NCBI RefSeq assembly: GCF_905171775.1
Contig: NC_053499.1
Location: forward strand, 26,848,526-26,912,525
From: Rana temporaria
Taxonomy: Eukaryota > Chordata > Amphibia > Anura > Ranidae
Direction of reading: 5' to 3'
DNA length: 64,000 bases
In this document: positions 1-10,287 of the stretch, piece by piece
Position numbering within the stretch: the stretch's first letter is position 1
Layout: every line of letters starts with the position of its first letter
Notes under the pieces: model-generated
Databases searched by the model: none
What the model was told of the DNA's origin: nothing
What the model saw: only the letters and a program-made list of their open reading frames with translations
Program-made: the position numbers and the translations under genes

Positions 1-1870
1 TCTCAAGTACCAGGCCGTCAGGCTGAAAAAGCCTGGCTCTGGGTGAAAGATCGGTCCCTGCCGCAGAAGGTCCACCCGGACCGGGAGAGGGAGGGGAGGA
101 AGGACTGACCACTGTTCTAACATTGGAAACCAAGATCTTTTGGGCCACCAGGGAGCGATCAGGATCAGCTTCCCTTGTGAACGACTCAGTTTTTGTAATA
201 CCCTCGGGATCAGATTCAGGGGAGGGAAGGCATAGGCTAGGTAAAATGTCCAGGCCTGGGCCAACGCGTCCACACCCTCCGATCCCTGATCCCGGGAGAG
301 GGAGAAGAACCTTTCTATCTTCTTGTTCCTCCTGTGAGCAAAGAGGTCTATTTCTGGGTTGCCGAAATGAAGACATACCCAATCGAAGACCTCCTGACTT
401 AGTTCCCACTCTCCCTGGAGAATGGGTTGGCGGCTTAGAAAGTCCGCTTCTAGGTTTAGGACTCCCCTGATGTGAACTGCTGACAGGGAGCGGACCCTCT
501 GTTCTGCCCAGCCTAGAATTTCTAGGGACAACCTTAGGAGCGAACGGGACCTGGTGCCTCCCTGATGGTTCAGAAACGCCACCGTGGTCGCGTTGTCGGA
601 GAGAATTTGTATTTCTTGGTTCAGGATTCTCTCCTCGAACGCTTCCAAGGCTCTTCCGACCGCTGATAATTCTCGGAAGTTGGAAGACGACTCCCTTTGG
701 TGTCGATCCCAGGAACCCTGGGCCTGTAGGCCCGCCATGTGGGCTCCCCATCCCCAGGAGCTGGCATCCGTGGTTATCCTGAGGGGGTTTGACTGGTTCC
801 ACTGAAGGCCTCTTCCCAAGTTCCGAGGAATGAGCCACCACTCTAGAGTGTTCTTTACCGACTCTGGAATGGAGACCGTGGAGTTTAGGGATGTTTCCTT
901 CCCGTCCCAGGAGGAGAGGAGGAAGGCCTGTAGTGGCCTGTAGTGGAGCTGGGCCCACGGAACTGCTGGGATGCATGAGGTCATAAGTCCCAACAACCTC
1001 ATGATCTCCCTGAGTGAAATATCTGCTGTTCCCCTGACAGACCTGACCACTGAGATGAGTCTCTGGACCTTGTCTACTGGTAGGAGAAGCTTTTTCTCTA
1101 AGGAATCTATTAAGAATCCCAGATAGGTCTTTCTCTGTTCTGGGAGGAGAGAAGATTTTTCTCTGTTTATAATCCATCCTAAGGATTCCAGTGTAGTCAG
1201 GACGGTGGTCAGGTCCGTGAGAAGAAGTGCTCGACTGGGATTGAACAGCAGCAGATCGTCGAGGTAGGGAACAAGGGAGATGCCCTTCAGATGTAGAAAG
1301 GCGACCACCTCTGCTAGCACCTTCGTGAAAACTCTTGGGCTGGAGGCAAGCCCAAAGGGAAGAGCGGTGAATTGCCAGTGTTGGATCCCCTGAGGGGAAA
1401 CAATGGCGAATCTCAGGAATCTTTGATGGTCCTGGTAAATGGGGACATGGAGGTAGGCGTCCTTCAGGTCTATGGTTATCATAAATACCCCTTCTAAAAG
1501 AAGTCCTTTGAGACTGTAAATGTTCTCCATGCGGAACCTCTTGTAGAGGAGATAAGTATTCAGGGGTTTTAAGTTGATGATTAGACGGAATTTTCCAGAG
1601 GGTTTTGGTCCTACGAAAATGTGAGAGTACACCCCCTGACCCTGTTGGTCTACCGGAACTGGGACTATGACCCCCTGTTGTGCTAGGTCTGACACATTCC
1701 CTAGAAGGCTTGCCGCTTTGAGGGGATTTTGGGGTAAATGAGTGAGGAGGAAAATTGGTGGGGGAAGATGGCGGAATTCCAATCTGTAGCCTTCCTTCAC
1801 TATCTGCAAAATATGAGGACTCCGCGTTATGCTTTCCCAAGCTGGAAAAAATCGGGAGAGCCTTCCCCCG
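1..1870 (-). CDS. DIRS reverse transcriptase / RNase H, partial (continues left)
   Basis: The minus strand is open from about 1870 to the window edge, overlapping the end of gag. RT landmarks in order are a GYRLEF leader near 1780, FRLIINLKPLN near 1580, MITIDLKDAYLHVPI near 1460, the QHWQFTALPFGL block near 1375 and VPYLDDLLLF at 1249-1278. An RNase H domain follows at roughly 780-540, with a downstream HIRGVLNLEADFLSR motif near 470. This is the DIRS/YR-retrotransposon RT-RH arrangement. The C-terminal region and any methyltransferase or recombinase lie outside the window. No stop was seen in the stretches I translated, so the enzyme may be intact. Confidence 0.7.
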
Positions 1871-1879
1871 ACTCTTGAG

Positions 1880-2440
1880 TCACTTGGAGTCTTTCCCAGC
1901 GGGTTTAGGATCAGGGAAAAGGATTCCCCCTTTTGGTTTATCCTTTCCTGTGATCCACCTCCTATTAAAGGCCGCTCTTCGGTCTGAAGGTCGGTTTTTA
2001 TTCTGGGGGCCTCGAAAAAATCTCCTCCTATTTTGTTTAGGTTTGGGAGGGAACCGTTTACCCTTTTCTGAGGCCCTAGTTAGAGCCTGGTCTAAACCTG
2101 TCCCAAAGAGGAGGGATCCCTCAAAGGGCAGGGCACAGAGACGAGATTTGGAGGCCAAATCTCCTTCCCATGTTTTGAGCCATAGTGCCCTTCTTGAGGC
2201 GTTAATAAGAGCGCCCGTTTTAGCAGAGGCTCGAGCGGACTCAATTGATGCGTCTGCTAGATAGGCGACAGCGCTACCTATGACTCTAAGGGAATCTCGG
2301 ATATCCTTAAACTTTGAAGTCTGTGGGATATGTTCCAACATCCTGGATAGCCAGGTATCCGTATTCCTGGCAATGCAGGATGAGGCCAGGGCGGGCCCAA
2401 GGGCTGCTGCATTAGCCTCCCAGGCCCTTGTTTTCTAGTT
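1880..2440 (-). pseudogene. DIRS gag C-terminal part, frame-shifted from the upstream part
   Basis: This open frame continues the gag-like protein after the apparent one-base frame break near 2412-2440. It starts without a good initiation codon of its own (first ATG at 2341) and reads into an arginine/lysine-rich tail (PPKPKQNRRRFFRG) typical of nucleic-acid-binding gag ends. Its stop at 1880 overlaps the beginning of the RT frame, as is common where RT is made by frameshifting or reinitiation. Confidence 0.5.
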
Positions 2441-3271
2441 CCTCCTTAAAGGGACAGCGCCTTTTCCAGGTTTTGTACTTTAGTAACTTCTTTTCAGGTT
2501 CAGCCCACTCTCTTAGAACTAAGTCCTGAAGAGATTGGTGAACTGGGATAACCTTTGGCTGGGGTTTAGCCAAACCCTGGTACATCTTATCCTGCGCTGA
2601 CACTAGTTCGGCCGGCTGCTGAATCCCCTCAGAGGTATAGATAGCCGCCAGTAAACCACCCATGTCATCCGCTGAAAAAATGAATTTGCCTGATCTAGCA
2701 TCTTCATCCTCCTCATCTGTCTGGCTATCAATGAGACCTTCTTCCTGAGCCTCCGAATCCTCAGAGTCTGATAGAAGAACGTCCCTAGCCCTCAACAATT
2801 TTGGAGCCGAGGTGGATAAGCTTTCCTGTGAGGAGGGTCCAGCTGCTATGGGATCAGGTTCTTTGGTTTTTAGGACTTCCTTAAACTCCTTTAATGTGGA
2901 AAGCATCTCTGACTGAACCGTCAGGAATTCTTTCATTATTAGCGAAGTTTCCTTCCCTGTGAGTTTTTGAATGCACTTAGCACACAAAAGCTTGGAATAG
3001 TCTGTGGCTAGCTTAATGCTACAATTCCCACATCTTTTAGCTTTAGATGTATGTTTAGCAGAAACACTAGAAGCCTCCCCCTGGGCAGTAACCTCTTCCC
3101 CTGAAAGTAAAAGACAGAGGCTTTAATACAAAAGGAGTAGGGGAAGGGAAGGGGGGTGTGTGGGGAATAAGGACCCAGTCCAAGTGCCCCAATGCAGTTT
3201 CTGGAGGTAGACTCACCCCTGGTGGATTCCTCTGCAGCAGCGGTTAGTGCCGGGCGGTCCTCACGCTCCAT
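2412..3271 (-). CDS. DIRS gag-like protein, two exons (3217-3271 and 2412-3100)
   Basis: The ATG at 3269-3271 opens a short exon of 18 codons plus one base that ends at a consensus donor (GTGAGT at 3211-3216). A pyrimidine-rich acceptor ending in CAG at 3101-3103 precedes the second exon; joining 3217 to 3100 keeps frame. The joined product is about 247 residues. It has a CxxC...CxxC zinc-ribbon-like pair just after the junction, a serine/glutamate-rich acidic middle (LLSDSEDSEAQEE) and a basic tail. The frame ends at 2412, but homologous-looking sequence continues in another frame to 1880, so one indel near 2412-2440 probably broke gag. Intron removal is inferred from splice sites and frame only. 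Confidence 0.55.
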
Positions 3272-3599
3272 GGCACCGTCGAATCGGGCGCCACTCTCTC
3301 CCCTGCTGCGCTCCGTGCGTGTGAGCTAACGCCGATGGCGGCCGCCATTTTGGTGAAGACCGGAACTGGAAGTGCGTCATCACCATGCGCCGCCATCGAT
3401 GCAGCGTCGAAATGCTGGCTCCACCGAGAAACGAGCCTGGGAGAACAGCAGCCGAGTCTACAGCGCGGAAATGCATCTTTACCCGGCCCAGCAGGTAGGA
3501 GGACGCTCGGGAGAGAGGGATTCCAGCCACCTAGGTGTTCTGAGGTAGCCACTATCCCAGATACACCTAGCAGGGGGGGGTTTCCAAACAAAGTTTTCC

Positions 3600-4514
3600 T
3601 TCAGCTCCCCCCCCCCCTCAATACGGGGAGACCCTCTGGACAGGCAATAGCCTCACTGAGCTCAAGGCCTCCCAGGACCCATGGCTCACCTTCCAAGAGG
3701 GGGACCACCAGCCCCAGGCCTTAGGTCTTTTTAGAAAACAAAAAAACGTTTCGCTGGGGGAAACACAATCATGAACTGAGGTGCACGGGGAGGGGCGGGG
3801 TTTTTAAACCTCTTTTTGATTGTGTTTCCTGTCAGGTGAAGCCAGTCTACTCTCAAGGTGCCGTCCTGGAAGACGACTCGAGAAAATACCTGTATTAGAT
3901 AGGCATCTGCTGTCCCCTGAAAGGTGCCAAATGTGACACTGGGGGGGGGGGGAGGAATCTGAACAACAGAATTAAAATTTTTGGGTGGAACTCTGTTTAA
4001 AAGCAGAAATTTCAACAACAAAAAAAAAAATTCAAAGTTTTGGACAGAATGAGAAGGGGAAATACTGAATCCTCTGTCAAGTTGTTATTGCTGTATGTAG
4101 GCAAGACTGATCCTTATTTCCCATATAAGTAACAATGGAACAGGAAGTGATGGAAAATCTAACAGGGACACAACACCAATAAAAACAAGCTGAGCGGGGA
4201 AAATCAGACAGAACTCCAAACAGATTATTACTGTTGTCTGTGTTCATGTCGGCAATTTCTCCAAACTTAACCCCCTTCATGACCAGGACATGTTTTGTTA
4301 TACTGCACTGCGTCACTTTACCTGACAATTATGTCGTGATACAACGCTGTACATAAATGAAATGTATGCCCCCCACACACACACACACACACAAATATAG
4401 CTTTTTTTGTTGTATATGATCAACACTGGTTATTTTTTGTGCTCTCTTTAGAGGTGAAAAAAAATTAAAACAAAGAAAAACAAAACAAAAAAACTATTAA
4501 AAAAAAAATACAAC
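3600..4514. other. Intergenic, low-complexity; no gene seen
   Basis: Contains short poly-C, poly-G and poly-A runs, a fragment of the repeat family that also occurs at 61510-61600 (GTGCCAAATGTG followed by a G run and GGAACTC), and a (CA)n run at about 4371-4393. No exon-like sequence was recognised. Confidence 0.5.
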
Positions 4515-6597
4515 TTGCAAGGTTGCTATGGGTTTAAAAAGAAGCCTTGGGCCAAGGTAGGTTGCATCATTTACAGCAGAGGCCCTTTTTCAAGGCAAGG
4601 TTGCTATGGGTTAAGGAAAATAAGTCTTAGGCCGAGCAAGGTTGCTATGGGTTACAGCAGAGGCTCTCATTCCAAGCAAGGTTGCTATGCATTACAGCAG
4701 AGGTCCTTCTGCTAAACAAGGTAGCTAAAAGTTACAGCGAGGGAGTTTTATGTTAAGCAAAAGTGCTATGGGTTACAGCAAAAGCCTGTCAAGCAATGCT
4801 TAGGGTTACAAAAGGGAGCCTTATGCTCAGCAAGACTGCTATGGGTTACAGCAGAAGAAGGTTGCTATGGGCTACAGCAGAGGTCATTATTCCAAGCAAG
4901 GCTGCTATGGGTTTCTGCAGAGAGCCTCCTGCTAAGCAAAGGTTGCTATGGGTTACAGAAGGGAGCCTTATGCTGAGCAACAGTAAAGGTCTTTGTCAAT
5001 CACGGTTGCTATGGGTTACAGCAGAAAACCTTCTGCCAAGCAAGGTAGCTATGGGTTACAGCATACACTTTTATCCAAAGCAAGGTAGCTATGGGTTACA
5101 GCATACATTTGTATCCCAAGCAAGGTAGCTATGGGTTACCGCATACATTTGTATCCCAAGCAAGGTAGCAATGGGTTACAGCAAACATTTGTATCCCAAG
5201 CAAGGTAGCTATGGGTTACCGCATACATTTGTATCCCAAGCAAGGTAGCAATGGGTTACAGCAAACATTTGTATCCCAAGCAAGGTAGCTATGGGTTACA
5301 GAACAGGTCCTCCTGCCAAACAAGGTTGTTATGGGTTACAGCAGAGAGTCTTACACCAGGCAAGGTTGCTATGGGCTTAAAAATAAGCCTTCTGGCAAAG
5401 TAGGTTGCTATAGTTTACAGCAGAGGTCCTTATTCCAGGCAAGGTTGTTCGGTCAAGCAAGGTAGCTATAGGTTAGAGCAGAGGTCCTTCTGCTGCGCAA
5501 AGGTTGCTATGGGTTAAAGAAGGGAGCCTTGGGTTAATCAAGGTTGCTATGGGTTACGGCAGATGCTCTCATTCCAAGCAAGGTTGCTAGGTGTTACAGC
5601 AGAGAGCCTTCTGCCAAACAAGGTAGCTAAAGGTTACAGCAGAGGTCCCTCTGTTAAGCAAGGTGGATGTAGGTTACAGAGAGGGAGTCGTATGTTAAGC
5701 ATGAGTGCTATGGGTTACAGCCTGTCAAGCAATGCTTAGGGTTACAGAATGGAGCCTTATGCTCAGGAAGACTGCTATGGGTTACAGCAGAAGTCCTTAT
5801 GCTGAAGAAGGTTGCTATGGGCTACAGCAGAGGTCATCATTCCAAGCAAGGTTGCTATGGGTTTCAGCAGAGAGCCTTCTGCTAAGCAAAGTAGCTTAGC
5901 AAAGGTTGCTATGGGTTACAGAAGGGAGCCTTATGCTGAGCAAGGTTGCTATGGATTACAGTAAAGGTCTTTTTGCCAATCACAATTGCTACGGGTTACA
6001 GCAGAAAACCTTCTGCCAAGCAAGGTAGCTATGGGTTACAGCATACGCTTTTATCCCAAGCAAGGCTGCTATGGGTTACAGAACAGGTTCATCTGCCAAT
6101 CAAGGTTGCTATGGGTTACGGAACAGGTCCATCTGCCAATCAAGGTTGCTATAGGTTACAGAACAGGTCCTTCTGCCAATCAAGGTTGCTATAGGTTACA
6201 GAACAGGTCCATCTGCCAATCAAGGTTGCTATAGGTTACAGAACAGGTCCATCTGCCAATCAAGGTTGCTATAGGTTACAGAACAGGTCCTTCTGCCAAA
6301 CAAGGTTGCTATAGGTTACAGAACGGGTCCTTCCACCAAACAAGGTTGCTATAGGTTACAACAGGGAGTCTTACACCATGCAACGTTGCTATGGGTTTAA
6401 AAATAAGCCTTCCGCTATTGTTTACAGCAGAGGCCCTTATTGCAGGCAAAGTTGCTATGGGTGACAGCAAAGGTTTTTCAGTCAAGCAAGGTAGCTATAG
6501 GTGACAGCAGAGGTCCTTCTCCTGAGCAAAGGTTGCTATGGGTTACAGAAGGGAGCCTTGGGTTAATCAAGGTTGCTACGGGTTACAGCAGAGGTTC
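4515..6597. repeat. Minisatellite, 40-bp unit, about 52 copies
   Basis: Units have the form GCAAGGTTGCTATGGGTTAC plus a variable half such as AGCAGAGGTCCTTCTGCCAA. At 5130-5289 an 80-bp dimer repeats. A longer block near 4762-5080 reappears near 5704-6040, so there is higher-order structure with about 942-bp spacing. At 6100-6360 a homogenised sub-array (GAACAGGTCC variants) is seen. Open frames across it are by-products of the repeat. If the NDUFS3 call is right, the array lies in NDUFS3 intron 1. Confidence 0.9.
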
Positions 6598-6627
6598 TCC
6601 TGTCGGTAGGTGTCCTCCATGTCTCAC

Positions 6628-6670
6628 CTCCCCGGAGCAGGCCCCGTACCGCCCGCACTCCAGCCAACAT
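6628..6670 (-). CDS. NDUFS3: Candidate first coding exon of NDUFS3 (complex I 30-kDa subunit)
   Basis: On the minus strand an ATG at 6668-6670 in a GC-rich, ETS-site-containing promoter opens a short frame, MLAGVRAVRGLLRG, then meets a consensus donor (GTGAGA at 6622-6627). The peptide is arginine-rich, without acidic residues, and looks like the start of a mitochondrial presequence. NDUFS3 is a core subunit of the peripheral arm of mitochondrial complex I. In human its gene lies head-to-head with KBTBD4, which fits the strand and position here. Later exons are not in the window: the DIRS element and minisatellite fill the space to the left. The identity rests on synteny and presequence character, not homology over a domain, so it is provisional. 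Confidence 0.42.
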
Positions 6671-6860
6671 TCTTCCCAGCCACTGACAGACAAGGACAAG
6701 CAGAGAGACCGGAAACCCCTCCCGGCTGGGTCCGGTCCGCCAAGGAAACTCCTCCGGGCGACTTCCGGTGTGTTAAAGCAAGGCAAGGAGAGTTCCGGGT
6801 GTAAAGGGCGAGAGGAGGAGCGGACAGAAGCGGGGACGGTAAATGCCGAGTGGGAGGGTT
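6660..6860. promoter_or_regulatory. GC-rich probable bidirectional promoter (NDUFS3 / KBTBD4)
   Basis: A CpG-rich patch with ETS-type sites ACTTCCGG (6761-6768) and a related AGTTCCGGG (6791-6799), no TATA box. On the minus side it leads into the candidate NDUFS3 exon. On the plus side a donor-like CG|GTAAAT at about 6838/6839 could end a noncoding first exon of KBTBD4, to be spliced to the acceptor at 10256/10257. TATA-less ETS-site promoters between divergent housekeeping genes are common. Exact start sites cannot be read from sequence. Confidence 0.5.
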
Positions 6861-7487
6861 CCGCTGAGGAGCCCGGAGGGGGGTCACATGGGTACAGAGC
6901 CGGCTTGCCATGGCAGCCTGTGTGTCGTACGGCATCACATCACATAACACCTTCCCCGGACAAAGCTCGTAGCCACCAATCACTTCCCTCCATTCCCCCC
7001 GGAGGACTGGCTCCATTTTTCCTCTAGGCCTGAAGGAAGCCGGTTGCCACAGGCAACTACACTTCCTCTGCCCAGGGTAGTCCAGATTAGTCTGCTGGAA
7101 CCCGATTGGTTGCTGTTGGCACCTGCAGTTTTTAGGAATCCGCCCCCTCAATGATCTGATTGGTTGTTGTGGAATGCTGAAACATGTTTGTTTTTCTGTA
7201 GTGGAGCTAGTCCTAATCAGTGAGGACAGTTGCTATGGGCAACAGGTCCACTTATGGGCAAGTTGTGGTAAGTCGGCCCAGAGGTCTCTGGATGGTGCCG
7301 GTGACCGTTCTACCTATGCTCCACATTTTATAAAGGGCACAGCTAGCAATTTATTGGAGACAATGTTATTGGGGGTCAGTTTTTATCGCCACACTGAGGA
7401 TGTGAGGCTCTGTTCACTTAATGCACCCTAACAGGAAGGTTCAGGCATGAGTTTGGGCAATCCCGCCAGGAAACAGTCACTGCAGAC
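6861..7487. other. Promoter-flanking sequence without a recognised gene
   Basis: Moderately GC-rich and apparently single-copy at first, with inverted CCAAT boxes (GATTGGTTG near 7105 and 7158). No coding sequence or named repeat was recognised. It would lie in the 5' UTR intron of KBTBD4 or in its promoter. Confidence 0.4.
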
Positions 7488-8538
7488 AGCCAATCATAAG
7501 TAGCAAAGAGATTCCCCACCCCTGCAGACAGCCAATCATAAGTAGGGGAGAGATTCCCCACCCCTGCAGACAGCCAATCATAAGTAGGGGAGATATTCGC
7601 CACCCCTGCAGACAGCCAATCATAAGTAGCTGAGAGATTCCCCACCCCTGCAGACAGCCAATCATAAGCAGCGTAGACATTCCCCACCCCTGCAGATAGC
7701 TAATCATAAGTAGCATAGACATTCCCCACCTGTGCAGACAGCCAATCAAAATTAGCAGAGACATTCCCCACCCCTGCAGACAGCCAATCATAAGTAGCGT
7801 AGACATTTCTCACCCCTGCAGACAGCCAATCATACGTAGTGGAGACATTCCCTACCCCTGCAGACAGCCAATCATAAGTAGCATAGACATTCCCCACCCC
7901 TGCAGACAGCCAATCATAAGTAGCTGAGAGATTTCCCACCCCTGCAGACATCCAATCATAAGTAGCTGAGAGATTCCCCACCCCTGCAGACAGCCAATCA
8001 TAAGCAGCGTAGACATTCCCCACCCCTGCAGATAGCTAATCATAAGTAGCATAGACATTCCCCACCTGTGCAGACAGCCAATCAAAATTAGCAGAGACAT
8101 TCCCCACCCCTGCAGACAGCCAATCATAAGTAGCGTAGACATTTCTCACCCCTGCAGACAGCCAATCATACGTAGTGGAGACATTCCCTACCCCTGCAGA
8201 CAGCCAATCATAAGTAGCATAGACATTCCCCACCCCTGCAGACAGCCAATCATAAGTAGCGGAAACATTCCCCACCCCTGCAGACATCCAATCATAACTA
8301 GTGGAGACATTCACCACCTCTGCAGACAGCCAATCATAAGTAGTGGAGACATTCCCCACCCCTGCAGACAGCCAATCATAAGTAGTGGAGACATTCCCCA
8401 CCCCTGTAGACATCCAATCATAAGTAGCAGAGACATTCCCCACCCCTGCAGACAGCCAATCATAAGTAGCATAGACATTCCCCACCTGTGCAGACAGCCA
8501 ATCATAAGAAGCAGAGACATTTCCCACCCCTGCAGACC
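7488..8538. repeat. Minisatellite, 42-bp unit, about 25 copies, each with a CCAAT box
   Basis: Unit CCCCACCCCTGCAGACAGCC followed by AATCATAAGTAGCRKAGACATT. The unit length is a multiple of three, so minus-strand frames stay open and read a 14-residue repeat (WLSAGVGNVSATYD); this is not taken as a gene. A block at about 7640-7860 recurs at about 7976-8196, a 336-bp (8-unit) higher-order shift. Each unit contains AGCCAATCA, a good CCAAT (NF-Y-type) core, and a PstI-like CTGCAG. Confidence 0.92.
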
Positions 8539-8814
8539 GCACATGTACAGGCCCCTTGTATATGCAGGGCGGGGAATGCGTCGGTACTTCTGATTGGCTC
8601 AGTACAGTGGCGGCTCATCTAGATGGATCCGAGAAAATGCCTGAGCTCATCCCTACTAATAATACATTGTTACTGAGGGAAAATTAAACATCTTACGCAA
8701 TGTAGTCACTCTATTCAAAATGGGAAAAAAACATTTTTGGTTTTCAATATACCAAAATGTATAAATAGCCTAAATTATTTTTTTTTTCTTATTTTTTTTT
8801 TTCCTCCGGAACGC

Positions 8815-9270
8815 CCCCCCCCCCCCCTCTGGTGTCACATTTGGCACCTTTCAGGGGGGGGGAGAGGGGAGCAGAGACCTGTGTAATACAGGCATTTTGC
8901 TCCAACTTCCGGGCATAGATACCCAAGCCACCTGTGGGTATTTACGCCACTTCCGGATCCTCCTCCGTCCCCCCCCTGCTGTCTTCTGGGAGACACACAG
9001 GTCCCAGAAGACAGCAGGGACCAGTGGGCCAGTGCAGAACGAGTTGCACATGCGCTGTAGGGAACCAGGGAGTGAAGCCACAAGGTTTCATTTCCTGCTT
9101 ACCTTACCAAAGATGGCGGTGGCAGCATCCGAGAGCCGAGGGACAGCTCGGCTTCGGGTGCCGACATCGTGGGCGCACTGGACAGGTAAGTGTCCTTATT
9201 TTAAAAGTCAGCTGCTGCTGCAGTATTTGTCGTTGCTGGCTTTTGAAAAAAAAAATTCTCTTATGTCCAT
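8815..9270 (+). repeat. Interspersed ranid-type repeat carrying promoter-like motifs
   Basis: Begins near a poly-C run and GGTGTCACATTTGGCACC, a motif shared with 3920-3960 and 61510-61540. It contains two ACTTCCGG sites (8905-8912 and 8949-8956), an AAGATGGCGG YY1-like motif (about 9110-9119) and a perfect-looking donor ACAG|GTAAGT at 9185/9186. It resembles an untranslated first exon of KBTBD4, but I believe I recognise it as a dispersed frog repeat, so I do not call it an exon. Use as an alternative first exon cannot be excluded. Confidence 0.45.
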
Positions 9271-9339
9271 GGACAGACACAGCTCTTAAATCTTGACAAG
9301 TGGGTTATGTTCCGTCTATTAGGAGAGGACTCGTGATAG

Positions 9340-9640
9340 ATATGTGTCTAAAAACTGTTAAAGTAGAAGTTCACCCAAAACCAGACGCAAAAGCTGGCTT
9401 CAAATATATGCAAATTGGATGCAGATTTCCCCCACTCCAATTCGCATGACAGGCGAGTGTGACCGGCTTTTGAATGGAGCCAGAATCGGACAGGTCCGGG
9501 GTGGCAACAGTCCAGATTTTAGAAGGGTCCTGTACGTCTTTGGTTTCCAGTTCAGATGCAAATTCAGGACTTGAATTGCACCTGAACTGGTAAACTGGGC
9601 CGCACTGGGCCCCATGCTGGGAAATGCGGCCAGAGGTATG
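9340..9640 (+). repeat. Direct repeat, copy 1 (partner at 10906-11215)
   Basis: Starts ATATGTGTCTAAAAACTGTT and ends GAAATGCGGCCAGAGGTATG. It is closely similar to 10906-11215 throughout, with a few substitutions and short indels. The two copies flank the BTB-encoding exon of KBTBD4 in the same orientation. Confidence 0.85.
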
Positions 9641-10085
9641 ACCCTACAGTCAAGATTATAAGGAAGCTGTGTCCGTCCATGGACATAAGAGAAAAGGATT
9701 TTACGGTGAGTACAAAAATCCTATTTTCTCTTTCGTCCATGGACGGACACAGCTTCCTTATAATCTTGCCAAGTGGGTTATGTTCCGTCTATTAGGAGTC
9801 CTCTCCTGATAGATGGAACATAACCCATTTGTCAAGATTTAAGGAGCTGTGTCCGTCCATGGACTTCAGAGAAAAGGATTTTACGGTGAGTACAAAAATC
9901 CTATTTTCTCTTTCGTCCATGGATGGACACAGCTTCCTTATAATCTTGACAAGTGGGTTATGTTCCGTCTATCAGGAGTCCCCTCCTGATAGATGGAACA
10001 CAACCCACTTGTCAAGATTTAAGGAGCTGTGTCCGTCCATGGACGAAAGAGAAAAGGATTTTACGGCGAGTACAAAAATCCTATT
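9641..10085. repeat. Tandem palindromic array centred on CCATGG
   Basis: Units alternate between forward and inverted copies of GCTGTGTCCGTCCATGGAC and its complement, separated by GATAGATGGAACATAACCC-type spacers; the period is about 190 bp with roughly two and a half units. A fifth, truncated piece lies at 9262-9339. Each unit also carries a donor-like ACGGTGAGTA. Probably a tandemly amplified fold-back MITE. Confidence 0.85.
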
Positions 10086-10287
10086 TTGGCGGACCTCCGC
10101 TTTAATGGATTAAAAATAAAAATAAATAAACAGTAAGTCCATATTATACAATTTTTTTTGTATAATGTGAAAGAAGATGTTACGCCGCGAGAATCGTGAT
10201 CTTTAGTCAGAATCGTGCAGCTCCAATGGACATTAATAATTTTTTGTATCTTTCAGGCACTTTATCACTCACAATCTGGTGTAAAGC

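Larger units (their letters stand above)
1..3600 (-). mobile_element. DIRS-like tyrosine-recombinase retrotransposon, left end cut off by the window
   Basis: Read on the minus strand, this block encodes a gag-like protein followed by reverse transcriptase and RNase H. The order and RT type fit DIRS1-like elements rather than LTR or L1 elements. The RT has a YLDD catalytic box at 1255-1266 and the RNase H a TDASSWGWGAH motif near 735-775. The recombinase expected downstream would lie left of position 1. The 5' boundary is not certain; coding signal stops at 3271 and GC-rich leader-like sequence runs to about 3600-3880. The copy looks young: RT is open for roughly 1.8 kb with one gag frame break. 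Family assignment rests on motif recognition; a database search was not possible. Confidence 0.75.

Noticed and set aside
4515..6597. Repeated AMGYSRG-type frames as a tandem-repeat protein
   Set aside because: The frame changes between neighbouring pieces and the unit length (40) is not a multiple of three; minisatellite.
6583..7151. Overlapping frames around the GC-rich promoter as protein genes
   Set aside because: No recognisable domain; GC-rich DNA often stays open. Only the short exon at 6628-6670 has a donor and synteny support.
7418..8544. Long minus-strand frames with WLSAGVGN repeats
   Set aside because: Produced by the 42-bp (multiple of three) tandem unit; overlapping frames are equally open, with no start context or splice logic.
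9112..9185. ATGGCGGTGGCAGC frame with GTAAGT donor as coding or untranslated first exon of KBTBD4
   Set aside because: It is embedded in what looks like a dispersed frog repeat, and splicing it to 10257 would put its ATG out of frame with the KBTBD4 start. Kept only as a possible alternative untranslated exon.
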